Counted from the stretch's first letter, positions 8,176-18,719 are shown. The stretch: 64,000 nt of DNA from UBA4660 sp034408895 (GCA_034408895.1 JAWXCI010000010.1:1-64000), one strand, 5' to 3'. Translations and numbers: made by a program. The notes: a model not told the origin generated them from the sequence alone.

Positions 8176-8191
8176 ACCTTGCCTTCGCTAA

Positions 8192-9469
8192 ATGGATTCT
8201 TCCCCGGGCGAAATACAAAAACTGACCGACCATCTTTTCCGCCACGAAGCCGGAAAGATGGTCGCTGTGTTAACGAGCCTTTTTGGATTGCACAACATTG
8301 AGCTTGCCGAAGATGTGGTGCAGGAAGCGTTTGCAAATGCGCTGAAAGATTGGACCTATCGCATACCGGAAAATCCGGCAGCGTGGCTTATGACAACTGC
8401 AAAAAACAAAGCCGTGGATGTGGTTAGGCGCCAGCGGTATCAAAAGGTTTTTGCGAAGGAAGTTTCTACACTTCTGAAATCGGAATACACCACGGCTGCC
8501 ATCATCAATCAATTGTTTCTCGACCACGAAATACAGGACAGCCAACTGCGAATGATTTTTGCATGTTGCCATCCGCAACTTGCAGAAGCCGACCAGTTGG
8601 CACTCACGCTAAAGACCTGTTCGGGTTTCAGCACTCATGAAATTGCAAGTGCACTGCTCACCAACCACGAACACATCAAAAAAAGATTGCAGCGCGCCAA
8701 ACTTTTTATTGTAGAACACCAGTTGCAATTTGATATTCCATCGGGCGATGAGTTGAAACAACGGCAGGATAGTGTGATGAAGGTGCTCTACCCCCTTTTT
8801 AATGAAGGGTACAACAGCAGCAGCAACAGCGAACTGATACGAAAAGATTTGTGTGAAGAAGCCATGCGTCTTTGCTTGCTCATTACACAACATGCCTACA
8901 CCAAATCACTCAAGGCACATGCGCTGATGGCATTGATGACGTTGCTGGTGGCGCGTTTCGATTCGCGGCTTGACGCGCAGGGAGAAATAATTCTGCTGCA
9001 CGAACAAGACCGCACAAAGTGGAACAAAGAATTGATAGCCATCGGGCTGAACTATCTCTCACAATCATCGGAGGGCAACGATGTTTCGGAGTATCATTTA
9101 CAAGCTGCCATTTTTGCGGAGCACATCATTGCACTTGATTTCGAGGCTACCAATTGGAAACATATTCTTGTGCTCTACGACTCTTTGTTGCAACTCAATC
9201 CGTCACCCATAGTGAGGCTCAATCGCGAGATAGTGTTCGCAAAATTGAACGGTCCGCAGGCGGCCATAGAAAATATTCTTGCCATTGAAAACATCAACCA
9301 TCACATTGAAACCAATTACATTTTTGCAGCAGCACTTGCCGATTTGTATTCGGGGGAAAAGGACAAGGCCGCGCACTATCTCCATCTTGCGCTTTCGATA
9401 ACCAAAAATGAAGTGGAGAAAAGGTTGTTGCGGAAGAAGATAGATTTGTTAGCCAACAGCACCAATTGA
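8192..9469 (+). CDS. ECF42-type RNA polymerase sigma factor with C-terminal TPR-like extension
   Basis: 425 residues, more than twice the size of ordinary ECF sigma factors. Region 2 is visible in EDVVQEAFANALKDW and PAAWLMTTAKNKAVDVVRR (about 45-85). Region 4 is in QLALTLKTCSGFSTHEIASA (about 135-155). The long C-terminus begins with VLYPLFNEGYNSSS (DUF6596-like) and continues with helical repeats. This is the ECF42 (SigJ-like) group, which usually lacks an anti-sigma factor, relies on the C-terminal extension for activity, and controls neighbouring DGPF genes. The DGPF gene lies just upstream, though separated by a terminator. Confidence 0.9.
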   Translation: MDSSPGEIQKLTDHLFRHEAGKMVAVLTSLFGLHNIELAEDVVQEAFANALKDWTYRIPENPAAWLMTTAKNKAVDVVRRQRYQKVFAKEVSTLLKSEYTTAAIINQLFLDHEIQDSQLRMIFACCHPQLAEADQLALTLKTCSGFSTHEIASALLTNHEHIKKRLQRAKLFIVEHQLQFDIPSGDELKQRQDSVMKVLYPLFNEGYNSSSNSELIRKDLCEEAMRLCLLITQHAYTKSLKAHALMALMTLLVARFDSRLDAQGEIILLHEQDRTKWNKELIAIGLNYLSQSSEGNDVSEYHLQAAIFAEHIIALDFEATNWKHILVLYDSLLQLNPSPIVRLNREIVFAKLNGPQAAIENILAIENINHHIETNYIFAAALADLYSGEKDKAAHYLHLALSITKNEVEKRLLRKKIDLLANSTN

Positions 9470-9856
9470 TTGCCATAGGAGCCATCGTTAAAGGTTCAGT
9501 TTAAAGTTGAATATTCTATATTCGTCCCTTAAACAAACCAAAGTTTTGACTCCTCCACCCTAGTCAAAATTTGCCTTCTTGAATAAACACTTATGACAAC
9601 CGCATTGTATTATTTGGGTGATTTTCGTTTCAATTTATGCAGAACTGCGCTGGTGGTGAATGCCTATAGCGCACCATACTATTGCCCACATTGAGTATGG
9701 CACAAATTGCAAATCCAAACGCTACTTTATGTGTTTCTCATCCCCAGACAAACACTAAGTACATGACCCCCACCGATTCAACATAAACAAAGCTTGTCAG
9801 GAAGAATACAACAAAAACAAACAGCTATAGCCTAACCTTAAATATTAACCAGACTT
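9470..9856. other. Long leader/intergenic region before the secreted-protein pair
   Basis: 387 bases with no convincing ORF. It holds a near-perfect inverted repeat at 9541-9572 and probably the promoter of the gene at 9857. A TATTATTTG near 9610 resembles the Bacteroidota -7 element but its spacing is off, so I do not call a promoter. Confidence 0.5.
9541..9572. repeat. Inverted repeat, possible operator or terminator
   Basis: TTTTGACT (9544-9551) and AGTCAAAA (9562-9569) are perfect inverted copies around a ten-base pyrimidine-rich spacer. Outer A/T bases extend the match. It lies 70 bases after the sigma gene and about 285 bases before the next start. It could be a dyad operator or a weak terminator. 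Confidence 0.5.
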
Positions 9857-12766
9857 ATGAAAACTAAATTTTACCTAACAACAATCCTTGTGCTCACCCT
9901 AGTGAGCATGGCAAAAAGATCCAACGCGCAATTCCCACACACTTTATGGGACAGTCAATTTGGTGGTACTAGCAACGAATCAGTGAATGAAGGTGAAGTC
10001 ATTGACCAAACTACCGATGGCAATTTTATCATCCTCGCCAATACCAACTCCAATGATGGTGATGTGAGCGGCAACCACGGCTTGCAGGATGCGTGGGTAA
10101 TAAAGGTGGACCAATATGGCAATCTACTATGGCAACAATGTTATGGCGGTTCGTTGAATGATGAAGCCAACGCACTTAGGGCAACCAGCGATGGCGGTTT
10201 TGTATTGTGCGGCATGACCAAATCAACCAATGGAGATTTGGCGCTAAACAACGGGGCATACGACACCTGGATTTTAAAAGCAGATGCCAACGGCAATACT
10301 GAGTGGTCAAAAACATTGGGCGGCCCGGGCGATGATAAATTTTATGACATAGAATTAACCCTCGATGGCGGTTATGTGACTTGCGGCTATCATGGCATTG
10401 CAGGCGGAGATGTCACCACCGTGTATGGCGATGAGGATGGATGGCTAGTGAAATACAATGCTGATGGAACACTGGATTGGAAAAGAGCATTCGGCACCAG
10501 TGGTACAGATATTTTGTACAATGTGGAAGCATGCAAAGGCGGTGGATTTGCAATAGCTGGAGAAGCAGAATCTGACAATGGCACTGTGAACCAAGGACAC
10601 AGCAACGATGGCTGGCTGCTGCGCACTGACGAAAACGGGGTCACACTTTGGCAAACCTTTTCAAACGAAACCGCCTTTACAGTTTTCGATTACCTATACC
10701 TTGATGAAGACATTGATGGCAGTCTGCTGACCTCCGGCACTGCCAGCTACAGCGGCCCCGGAGATACTTATGTGGTAACCAAATGGGATGAGGCCGGCAC
10801 CAGGCAATGGAGCTATTATGCCAATGAAATAGACAAACGAAAAATAGCAGCGACATCATTCGCCTGTAATGGCGATATTTTTCTTGCTGGTTATCTCTTC
10901 AGCCAATCAGAACCCAACTATGATGGTTGGATTGGTAAGCTGGATAGGCTTGGCAATGAATTGTGGATGAGGAATACCGAAATTGATGCAGATGTGCACA
11001 GCTATGCGCAAGGCATATACGCATTTGGGGAAGGTAATATTATGATTGCACAGAGTCAGTATCTGCAATTGCGAGTGGTTCTTTTCAGTGAAATCAGCGC
11101 TGAATACCAAACCGGTCAAATCACCACAACACCACTTCTTCCTCAGCCCATTTGTGAAGGCAGCCTTTTCGATGTGTCATTTGTTTCTACACCCATGAAT
11201 GCGGGCAACGTATTCACCTGCGAGTTGAGTAATTCATCCGGGCAGTTTGACAATCCAGAGGTGCTCGGAACGTTGCAATCTCAAACATCCGGAACCATTA
11301 CCTGCCAGATACCTGTTGCCAACAATGTGGCGGGTTATTTCGTGCGCGTAGTTTCATCCAACCCTATCGTTATTGGTTCTGCGGTTGGTTCAGGTATTGG
11401 AAATTCAATCACCATTTCGAATACAGAGGTTACTCATTTTATTGAAACCATTGGCACAGTGGTTCCATCAGTTTCTGTGGCAACCCATGAAACAAACAAT
11501 GGGTTCGACATGGACACTTACACCATGTCAGGATCAGCAACTGTGGGCAGCACCAATCCTTCGAACAATTATTCAGGAGCCTCCGGTGCAATGAATGTTG
11601 AACTGGGCAGCACCGCAGGAACTTTTTTCAGAATAGACAACATCACTACGAGTGCGATTTACGATTTACAATTGAGCCTGGGGGTGTACAAGAGTTCCAA
11701 CAATGGCAATGAGACACACATGTCTATCGCATATAGCACCGATGGCACCAACTTCACGCCACTCACCTACACACTTTCCACCGGAGCGGGGTCGAATACT
11801 TGGCAATACATCACGTGCAATGAAAATTTTTATGCAAGCAGTCAATTGAGCTTGCTCTTCACAAGAAATAGCGGTAACAGTTCATTCTTTCGCGTGGATG
11901 ATATCCAACTGACCAAAGCTGGTGATGCATCCATTTCGCAAAATGGCCCTCTGGCATTTTGCTCTCCTGACAATGTGCAGTTGACTGCTACAGATGGCGC
12001 TTCATACTTATGGAGCAATGGTGAAACAACACCAACCATAACGATTGATTCTGGAATAGAAACCTATTACTGCACCATCACATCGCTCAATGGCTGCACC
12101 ATCAAATCAAACGAAATAACAATAACCGTAGGCCCCACCCTTTTTTATGCAGACGCGGACAATGATGCGTATGGCAATTCAGCCATCAGCAATATGCAAT
12201 GCGAACCTTACGGCATTTATCAAGTGCTGGTCGCAGGAGATTGTGACGATGAAAACGAAGAACTAAATCCGGCAAACACAGAAACTTGCAATGGAGTGGA
12301 TGACGATTGTGATGGAGAAATTGATGAGGAATTTGACAACGATGGCGATGGATACAAAACCTGCGATGGTGATTGCAACGACAGCAATTCAGACATATTT
12401 CCAGGAGCTACAGATGTGGTGAATGGCATAGACGACAACTGCGATGGACTCGTTGACCAGGCGGCAGAATTTATCTGGTACCAAGACAGCGATGGTGATG
12501 CATTCGGCCACCCATTTCATGTTTCAAACAACGCAACACCACCTGTGGGATATGTTTCTAACTACTTGGATTGTGATGACACCGACCCAACGAGAAATCC
12601 ATTTGCTGAAGATGTTTGCACGGATAATATTGACAACAACTGCGATGGCATAGTGGACAACTGCCTCTCACCTGTGTGCCTGGGCGACCTCGATGGCAAC
12701 GGTGATGTCAATGTTGGTGACTTGCTCATCTTTACCAGCGTGTTTGGAACTTCTTGTAACAATTAA
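9857..12766 (+). CDS. Large secreted protein: delta-propeller-like repeats, MopE-type calcium repeats, dockerin-like end
   Basis: 969 residues. The signal peptide ends near SNAQ. About six ~60-residue repeats follow (residues 40-350), each with a DGGFVLCG-like core, probably a beta-propeller. Around 690-760 is an Ig-like segment (SYLWSNGETTPTITI). From about 765 to 940 come MopE-type metal-binding repeats: DCDDENEELNPANTETCNG, DDDCDGEIDEEFDNDGDGY and two more. The extreme C-terminus, LGDLDGNGDVNVGDLLIF, is a dockerin-like EF-hand loop. No standard T9SS sorting domain is visible after it. The next gene, 12 bases away, ends in the same kind of loop, so the two are an operon. Likely an extracellular calcium-stabilised surface protein; ligand unknown. 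Confidence 0.8.
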   Translation: MKTKFYLTTILVLTLVSMAKRSNAQFPHTLWDSQFGGTSNESVNEGEVIDQTTDGNFIILANTNSNDGDVSGNHGLQDAWVIKVDQYGNLLWQQCYGGSLNDEANALRATSDGGFVLCGMTKSTNGDLALNNGAYDTWILKADANGNTEWSKTLGGPGDDKFYDIELTLDGGYVTCGYHGIAGGDVTTVYGDEDGWLVKYNADGTLDWKRAFGTSGTDILYNVEACKGGGFAIAGEAESDNGTVNQGHSNDGWLLRTDENGVTLWQTFSNETAFTVFDYLYLDEDIDGSLLTSGTASYSGPGDTYVVTKWDEAGTRQWSYYANEIDKRKIAATSFACNGDIFLAGYLFSQSEPNYDGWIGKLDRLGNELWMRNTEIDADVHSYAQGIYAFGEGNIMIAQSQYLQLRVVLFSEISAEYQTGQITTTPLLPQPICEGSLFDVSFVSTPMNAGNVFTCELSNSSGQFDNPEVLGTLQSQTSGTITCQIPVANNVAGYFVRVVSSNPIVIGSAVGSGIGNSITISNTEVTHFIETIGTVVPSVSVATHETNNGFDMDTYTMSGSATVGSTNPSNNYSGASGAMNVELGSTAGTFFRIDNITTSAIYDLQLSLGVYKSSNNGNETHMSIAYSTDGTNFTPLTYTLSTGAGSNTWQYITCNENFYASSQLSLLFTRNSGNSSFFRVDDIQLTKAGDASISQNGPLAFCSPDNVQLTATDGASYLWSNGETTPTITIDSGIETYYCTITSLNGCTIKSNEITITVGPTLFYADADNDAYGNSAISNMQCEPYGIYQVLVAGDCDDENEELNPANTETCNGVDDDCDGEIDEEFDNDGDGYKTCDGDCNDSNSDIFPGATDVVNGIDDNCDGLVDQAAEFIWYQDSDGDAFGHPFHVSNNATPPVGYVSNYLDCDDTDPTRNPFAEDVCTDNIDNNCDGIVDNCLSPVCLGDLDGNGDVNVGDLLIFTSVFGTSCNN

Positions 12767-12778
12767 GCCATATAAACA

Positions 12779-14734
12779 ATGAAACTATTTTTTCGAAATT
12801 CTTTCCGCAATCTATTACCGGCAATTGTCATTCTATTCATTTGTAAAAATGGAAGTGCTTTCATCTCAATCACAGGAGATACTTTTCACACCTTGGAATG
12901 TGGTGCACCCATTCCATTGAGTTGGCTGCCCATTCTTGAAAACACTTGCGGTACTGCCAACACTACTTATTTAGAACAATGGGTGGCAGACGATTGTCAG
13001 GATAACTTAATCAGAATCTGGATAGCCACAAACACCTGCGGGCAAAGTGACACTTTATTTCAGACGATTGACTATGTTGACTTCACAATACCCGTTGCGA
13101 CATATGTGCCTGCGGGCGGCACATTGGATTGCTCATTGATGGAATCTGGTCCAGCCGATGCACCCACCTTCACCGATTGCAATTCTTTCGATCTAATATA
13201 TAGTTATAACGATGAACTAGTCTCTGGCTGCAATTGGGTACGCAGCTACACCTTTAACGCCATTGACGTTTGCGGCAACATTGCCATCGTAACCTGGTCT
13301 GTGATCTTCACCGATGAACTAGCACCGGTGTTCGATTATGTACCACCCATTTGTGAAAACTGCGAGGTAGGTGTGATTACAGAATACCCCGTTTTTCATG
13401 ACAACTGCGGTACTAATGACGTAGTAATACTCTATGAATGGCTTCCTGTTAGCCCCGATGAAACCTGGCTGGTATGGACACTAACCGATGATTGTGGAAA
13501 CTCGTCAAATGCAGTAACAGTCTATACCCATCCATGTATAGGCCATGAAGTTGCTATCGAAATTTTGACCGCATATCCTGACTATAATCTTGATATTGAA
13601 TACACCATTTGGAACAACGTGACAACGCAGGTCGCCTTCGGAACGCTCGTTATTGAAGGTGGAATTGCTTCATCTGAACTGATGTGCCTTGAGCCCGGAT
13701 GTTATTCCATATACATAGGCCCGCAAGGAAATATACAAGAGCTGCTCTGGCAAATTACAGTGGATGGAATCGCTGCGCTGACAACTGATGACTACAACAC
13801 ATATCTCAACTTTTCTGTGGGTGATGGAACATGTAATACGAATGGCTGCAACAACCAACAGGCGTGCAACTTCAATAGTTTTGATTTGAGCAACAACTAC
13901 TGTTGTTACAACTGTAACACCGCTTCACTTACCGAACCTTCAACACCATCATACACCAATTGGGAGTTGTGGACTACGGATGCAATTCCGATTTTGATTG
14001 GAACAGGAACCGAGGCATTTGATGGAATTATTTGCGCAGAACTTCTCCCCTTCACTGACTACGAATTGAGGATGAGTGACCCCGAAGGCGATGGTTGGGA
14101 TGGAGCACAATTTGGTATTTCGGTCGCGCAGTGGAATTGGTTCTTTTCTGCAACGCTGGAAGATGGCGCCTTTGAATCAATAATTTTCACCACAGGTGGC
14201 CCCGGTTGCATGGTTCCAGCTGCTTGCAATTACAACTCGCTGGCAACCATTGATGATGGCAATTGCCTGCCTCCAGGTGCCCCCATTCAAATAATTATGA
14301 CAGACGCAAATGCCAACGGATGGGGAAATTTTGAGTATCAAATTTCGGATGCAAATGATTCCACTTTTCACATAGGTAAACTTGTAGGTGGTGCTTACGG
14401 CTTAGAGGAGTTTTGTTTGCAAACCGGCTGTTATTCTATTCAATTGATAAACCCATTTGGCGGTATGGGTGGAGCATGGCAAATAGGGTGGACATTGCAA
14501 TATCCGAACGGTGTTGCCATAGCCACAGGCGGGGCGCCATCCAACACAGCATTTGGCTTTGATATCAGCGGAAATCAGAACAACGATTGCGCAGTAAACA
14601 CAGGCGACCTTTTATTGTTCATGGCTGCGTATGGCTGTTCAGGTTTTTGCGGATTTCCGGATTTGAACAACGACCTAACTGTCAACACCAGCGATTTGCT
14701 TTTGATGATGGGTTCATTTGGTTCGAGTTATTGA
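12779..14734 (+). CDS. Secreted Cys-rich protein with CNY repeats and a dockerin-like C-terminus
   Basis: 651 residues with an N-terminal export signal. The first 270 residues contain HYR-like segments with paired cysteines (ISITGDTFHTLECGAPIPL, CGNIAIVTWSVIFTDELAPV). Two copies of a Gly-Cys...Ala-Cys-Asn-Tyr/Phe-Asn motif follow: GCNNQQACNFNSFD and GCMVPAACNYNSLA, each introducing a ~100-residue module with D.E.DGWDGA-type loops. The end carries two dockerin-like loops, DCAVNTGDLLLFMAAYG and DLNNDLTVNTSDLLLMMGSFG. No canonical sorting domain follows. It forms an operon with the preceding gene (12-base gap) and is closed by a terminator. A relic of the same CNY repeat lies at 37143-37330. Confidence 0.75.
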   Translation: MKLFFRNSFRNLLPAIVILFICKNGSAFISITGDTFHTLECGAPIPLSWLPILENTCGTANTTYLEQWVADDCQDNLIRIWIATNTCGQSDTLFQTIDYVDFTIPVATYVPAGGTLDCSLMESGPADAPTFTDCNSFDLIYSYNDELVSGCNWVRSYTFNAIDVCGNIAIVTWSVIFTDELAPVFDYVPPICENCEVGVITEYPVFHDNCGTNDVVILYEWLPVSPDETWLVWTLTDDCGNSSNAVTVYTHPCIGHEVAIEILTAYPDYNLDIEYTIWNNVTTQVAFGTLVIEGGIASSELMCLEPGCYSIYIGPQGNIQELLWQITVDGIAALTTDDYNTYLNFSVGDGTCNTNGCNNQQACNFNSFDLSNNYCCYNCNTASLTEPSTPSYTNWELWTTDAIPILIGTGTEAFDGIICAELLPFTDYELRMSDPEGDGWDGAQFGISVAQWNWFFSATLEDGAFESIIFTTGGPGCMVPAACNYNSLATIDDGNCLPPGAPIQIIMTDANANGWGNFEYQISDANDSTFHIGKLVGGAYGLEEFCLQTGCYSIQLINPFGGMGGAWQIGWTLQYPNGVAIATGGAPSNTAFGFDISGNQNNDCAVNTGDLLLFMAAYGCSGFCGFPDLNNDLTVNTSDLLLMMGSFGSSY

Positions 14735-15221
14735 TTAAAACATTTCATACGTGCTGACAATGGTATCTGGGCACCATAACAACGGTGCCTTCGAACAGGT
14801 TGATCACTTAAATAAAAAGAGGCCGTCTCAAAAAGGGCGGCCTCTTTTTTTTACTTTTTAAATCGCTTACTGACATTGCCCGCCAAACAATGCCACAAAC
14901 AAGAGTAGGTCTGTTGTTTTCACTGCGCCATCAGCGAATAGGCGGGCAAACAATTATTCGCGTGCATATACTTAGGATTAGTCAATGGTTTTCTCTTTTC
15001 GGTTTTGACTGAATGCCAACTTCAGGCAAGACAACTGGAAGTTTATGATAAAATTTTCCTTCAGAACCTTTCAGTTCGTCTTGCGATGTTTACAACGTCT
15101 GGATAGAAACCAATGCGACACCCGCAGGGTCAACTGTCGAAATACTCTTGTCATTGACACTGGACCGAATTTCCAATCTCTTAATAGAATCGGCTTAATT
15201 TGTTCCCGACTTTCGACCCGA
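14735..15221. other. Intergenic region with terminator
   Basis: 487 bases when the next gene is started at its signal peptide (15222). It contains a GGCACC/GGTGCC hairpin at 14770-14789 and the strong terminator at 14814-14852. The rest shows no conserved coding content; an open frame from 15045 into the next gene encodes Arg- and Cys-rich sequence unlike a protein. Confidence 0.5.
14814..14852 (+). terminator. Intrinsic terminator of the secreted-protein pair
   Basis: AAAAAGAGGCCG (14814-14825) pairs with CGGCCTCTTTTT (14838-14849), followed by further T residues. Confidence 0.85.
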
Positions 15222-18200
15222 ATGAAATTGCTTTTGACAAAACAATCTTTTTTGAGCTTTGTGATTGCCGTTGTTGCAATCCTTGCTGTGCACATTACCA
15301 GCGCCCAAATTGTATCCGACAATTTTAATGATGGAGACTTCACCACCGGAACATTGTGGGAAGGAACCACCGACAATTTCATCGTGAATCCCGATGCCCA
15401 GCTTCAACTCAATGACGATGTAGCGGCACAATCTTATCTCACTACTTCATTCACATCCACATCGCTCGACAATAAAGAATGGCGCATTTGGGTGAAGCAA
15501 AGTTTTGCGGGGAGCGATAACAACCAATCAAGAATTTACATTGCTGCTTCAGGAAATGTGTTGAGTTATTCAGGAAGCGGAACCGCTGGTGTGCAAGGAT
15601 ATTTTCTCAAACTTGGAGAAGCCGGAACTGCTGATGTGATAAAATTCTGTCGCGATGATGGTGCAGGAAGTGTGGTGGAGTTGATGGCCGGAACGACTAA
15701 CATCTCTTCTTCGGTTGAAATGTTCATTAAAGTGATTCGCGATGGCGCGGGTAACTGGAACATGTATTCCTCCGATGATGGCGTGAGCTATTCATTGGAG
15801 GCAACAGTAAACGACACTGCATATTCTTCATGCACAACTTTCGGAATGGTGTGTACATACACAGCTTCCAATGCCGACAACTTTTTCTTTGATGATATTT
15901 ATTTCGGAGACATTGTGGTTGATACAACTCCTCCAGAAATTATTTCCGCAACTGCGACCTCATCCACTACGGTTGACGTTCTTTTCAATGAACAGGTTGA
16001 TGAACTGACTGGAGAAACCAGCACCTTTTACACCATTGCCGGAATCGGCACAGCAACCAATGCCGCGCGCGATGATGTGAATAATGCGCTCGTTCATCTC
16101 ACATTCGGAACTGCATTTACTGCGAATGTGACTTCCACTTTGCAAGAGATTGACGTAGAGGATTTGAATGGAAATTCTTCCAATGGTTCCTCCGCTGACT
16201 TTATGTGGTTTGTTCCCGCCACAGCTTCTTTCCGTAATGTTGTTTTCAACGAGGTATTTGCTGATCCTACACCGGTTGTTGGATTACCTGATGCTGAGTT
16301 TGTAGAGTTGTTCAATGCAGGTGATGAAGCATTTGATTTGAGTGATTGGCAATTTGTGAATTCAACTACTGCGAAAACACTTCCATCATTCGCACTTGCT
16401 CCCGGTGCATTTGTGGTTTTGTGTGAAGATGATTTTGTGACAGAGTTTCCCGATGCAATCGGGATTTCCTCCTTCACTGCGCTGAGTAATGAAGGTGATT
16501 CACTCACTCTGATTGACAACAACGGAAACATCATTGACATTCTTGTTTATAGCGTTGATTGGTTCGACACACCGGAAAAGTCTGAGGGTGGATGGACACT
16601 AGAACAAATCAATCCGGCATTGCCCTGTATGACTGCGAGCAACTGGAGTGAATCGCAAAACATAAACGGAGGAACACCCGCGGCACAGAACTCTGTTTTC
16701 AATTCATCTCCCGATGTGGTGGCGCCCACTGTCGTTGCATGGGGCATTGCAGACTTGAATCACATCTATGTTCAATTCTCGGAAACGATGGACACAACGG
16801 GATATTCATCACCATCATGGGAGTTTATTCCATTCAGCAGTGTGTTCAACAGTGTGTGGAATTCTGCACTCGATGGAGTGACAATGGAAGTACAATTTCC
16901 TCTGAACCCGCCAGGAGCATGGCAATTATTTGTGAATGGAATTTCCGATTGCAGTGGAAATGAAATACAGTTTGTGACACTCGATTTTTTTGCAGCATTC
17001 AGCCCGCAAGTGGGCGACATCATCATCAATGAAATAATGCCCGATCCCGATCCCCCGATACTCATGCCCAATGCTGAGTATGTGGAGCTGTATAACAAAA
17101 GCCTGAGCCAACTTGATCTGAAAGGGGTGATGTTGAATGATGAAATAATTGATGAACAGGTGTTGATTGAACCGAACGATTATATCATCATCGCTGACCA
17201 AAGCAACGCAGTTGCATTTCTTGCTTACGATAAAAAAGTATTCATTGAAAATTTCTCTGGTCTCACCAACACAGGAGCAACACTCACGCTGAAAGATGCT
17301 GATGGAAATATCCTTGATGAAGTTTCATACACCGACCAATGGTATCATGACATTAACAAAAACGATGGCGGATGGTCGCTCGAACTCATCAACCCCAACG
17401 ACCCGTGCAGCAACGAAGACAACTGGAGAGCGAGCGTTGATTCACGCGGAGGCACTGCGGGTGAAGTCAATTCCGTTTTGGATGAAACACCGGACTCTTC
17501 GCCACCACAATTATTATATGTGTTGAATGAACCGCAGGAACACGTCACGCTGGTTTTTGATGAACCCATTGATGAATCTTCACTTGCCGGATTGAGTTGG
17601 ACAGTGAATGGCGAAGTGTTCAATTCTCCAAGTGCATTCTTGTGGGGAGAATCCAGCGAACAGGTTATCATTCAATATGGTGAAATGGAAGCAGGCATGA
17701 TTTACGCCTTTGAGTTATTTGGGTTAAACGATTGTTGGAGTAACAGTGCCGGGCTTGTCACGGGACAATTTGCGTTAGGGCAGGAACCTGAAGTTGGTGG
17801 CATCATCATCAATGAAATTCTTTTTAATCCATTTGATGGAGGATATGATTTTGTAGAGATTTACAATCGCTCTGTACTACCAATTTCTCTGGCCGATTGG
17901 CGAATCGCGAACGGTGAAAACAATGTTCCGGATGTTTCAGAAATCATCACCGAACTCAACTATGTGTTGTTGCCCGGTGAATATCTCGTGCTGACTGCTG
18001 ACGGAAGTTTGCTTCCTGAATTTTATCCTTTTACAAAAACCAATCGGATTTGGGAAGTGGAAAGCTTGCCGACATACAATGTACAAGCAGGCGAAGTTTT
18101 TCTGCTTATGCCCACTCTTGCAACCAGCGACTATTTCACTTACAACGATGCCATGCACTTTGCATTGCTCAACTCAAACGATGGTGTTTCACTCGAACGC

Positions 18201-18635
18201 ATTGACGCATTTCGCCCAAGTGATGATGACACGAATTGGCATAGCGCTGCCGAATCGCAAGGCTTTGCAACTCCCGGTTACATCAACTCACAAACGTTCT
18301 TCGGTGATTTTAACCCAGAAGGAATTTCTATTGAGCCTGAAATTTTCTCACCTGACAATGATGGCTACAACGATGTGGTAACCATTCATTACAGCGATGA
18401 CACACCAGGACTTGTGGCGAACATCTACATCTTCGATAGTGAAGGAAGAGAAATACGCCACCTCACCAAAAATGAATTACTAGGTACCAACACATCTGTC
18501 AGTTGGGATGGTACCACAGACGAAAAACAACTTGCCCCAATCGGCATTTACATCATCTACTTCGAAGTTTTTTCCACAGATGGAACTGTGATGAAACACA
18601 AAGAGACTTGTGTGCTTGCACACAAGTTGAATTGA
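15222..18635 (+). CDS. Secreted lamin-tail-domain protein with a FlgD/CHU_C-like C-terminus
   Basis: 1137 residues from the Met at 15222, which opens a signal peptide (MKLLLTKQSFLSFVIAVVA ... SAQ). An open frame reaches back to 15045 but its residues precede the signal and look non-coding. After an N-terminal jelly-roll-like domain (to about 225) and an Ig-like domain starting at DTTPPEII, three lamin-tail domains are visible: NVVFNEVFADPTP with AEFVELFNAG, DIIINEIMPDPDPP with AEYVELYN, and GIIINEILFNPFDGG with FVEIYN. The C-terminus (FSPDNDGYNDVVTIHY, then IYIFDSEGREI and WDGTTDEKQLAPIGIYIIYF) is the FlgD-Ig/gliding-motility type tail that can direct T9SS export. Probably cell-surface or released. 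A broken relative lies at 51532-51910. Confidence 0.85.
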   Translation: MKLLLTKQSFLSFVIAVVAILAVHITSAQIVSDNFNDGDFTTGTLWEGTTDNFIVNPDAQLQLNDDVAAQSYLTTSFTSTSLDNKEWRIWVKQSFAGSDNNQSRIYIAASGNVLSYSGSGTAGVQGYFLKLGEAGTADVIKFCRDDGAGSVVELMAGTTNISSSVEMFIKVIRDGAGNWNMYSSDDGVSYSLEATVNDTAYSSCTTFGMVCTYTASNADNFFFDDIYFGDIVVDTTPPEIISATATSSTTVDVLFNEQVDELTGETSTFYTIAGIGTATNAARDDVNNALVHLTFGTAFTANVTSTLQEIDVEDLNGNSSNGSSADFMWFVPATASFRNVVFNEVFADPTPVVGLPDAEFVELFNAGDEAFDLSDWQFVNSTTAKTLPSFALAPGAFVVLCEDDFVTEFPDAIGISSFTALSNEGDSLTLIDNNGNIIDILVYSVDWFDTPEKSEGGWTLEQINPALPCMTASNWSESQNINGGTPAAQNSVFNSSPDVVAPTVVAWGIADLNHIYVQFSETMDTTGYSSPSWEFIPFSSVFNSVWNSALDGVTMEVQFPLNPPGAWQLFVNGISDCSGNEIQFVTLDFFAAFSPQVGDIIINEIMPDPDPPILMPNAEYVELYNKSLSQLDLKGVMLNDEIIDEQVLIEPNDYIIIADQSNAVAFLAYDKKVFIENFSGLTNTGATLTLKDADGNILDEVSYTDQWYHDINKNDGGWSLELINPNDPCSNEDNWRASVDSRGGTAGEVNSVLDETPDSSPPQLLYVLNEPQEHVTLVFDEPIDESSLAGLSWTVNGEVFNSPSAFLWGESSEQVIIQYGEMEAGMIYAFELFGLNDCWSNSAGLVTGQFALGQEPEVGGIIINEILFNPFDGGYDFVEIYNRSVLPISLADWRIANGENNVPDVSEIITELNYVLLPGEYLVLTADGSLLPEFYPFTKTNRIWEVESLPTYNVQAGEVFLLMPTLATSDYFTYNDAMHFALLNSNDGVSLERIDAFRPSDDDTNWHSAAESQGFATPGYINSQTFFGDFNPEGISIEPEIFSPDNDGYNDVVTIHYSDDTPGLVANIYIFDSEGREIRHLTKNELLGTNTSVSWDGTTDEKQLAPIGIYIIYFEVFSTDGTVMKHKETCVLAHKLN

Positions 18636-18719
18636 ATCCCCCCGGTTGAAAACGTTTGAGGCTCTTCTCATTTCTCCTCAGGATGTCATTTTAGTTTCGG
18701 CTCCGCAAAATTTAAAAGG

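Noticed and set aside
15045..15221. Longer N-terminus for the lamin-tail protein
   Set aside because: The residues precede a perfectly good signal peptide and are Arg/Cys-rich without similarity to export leaders.
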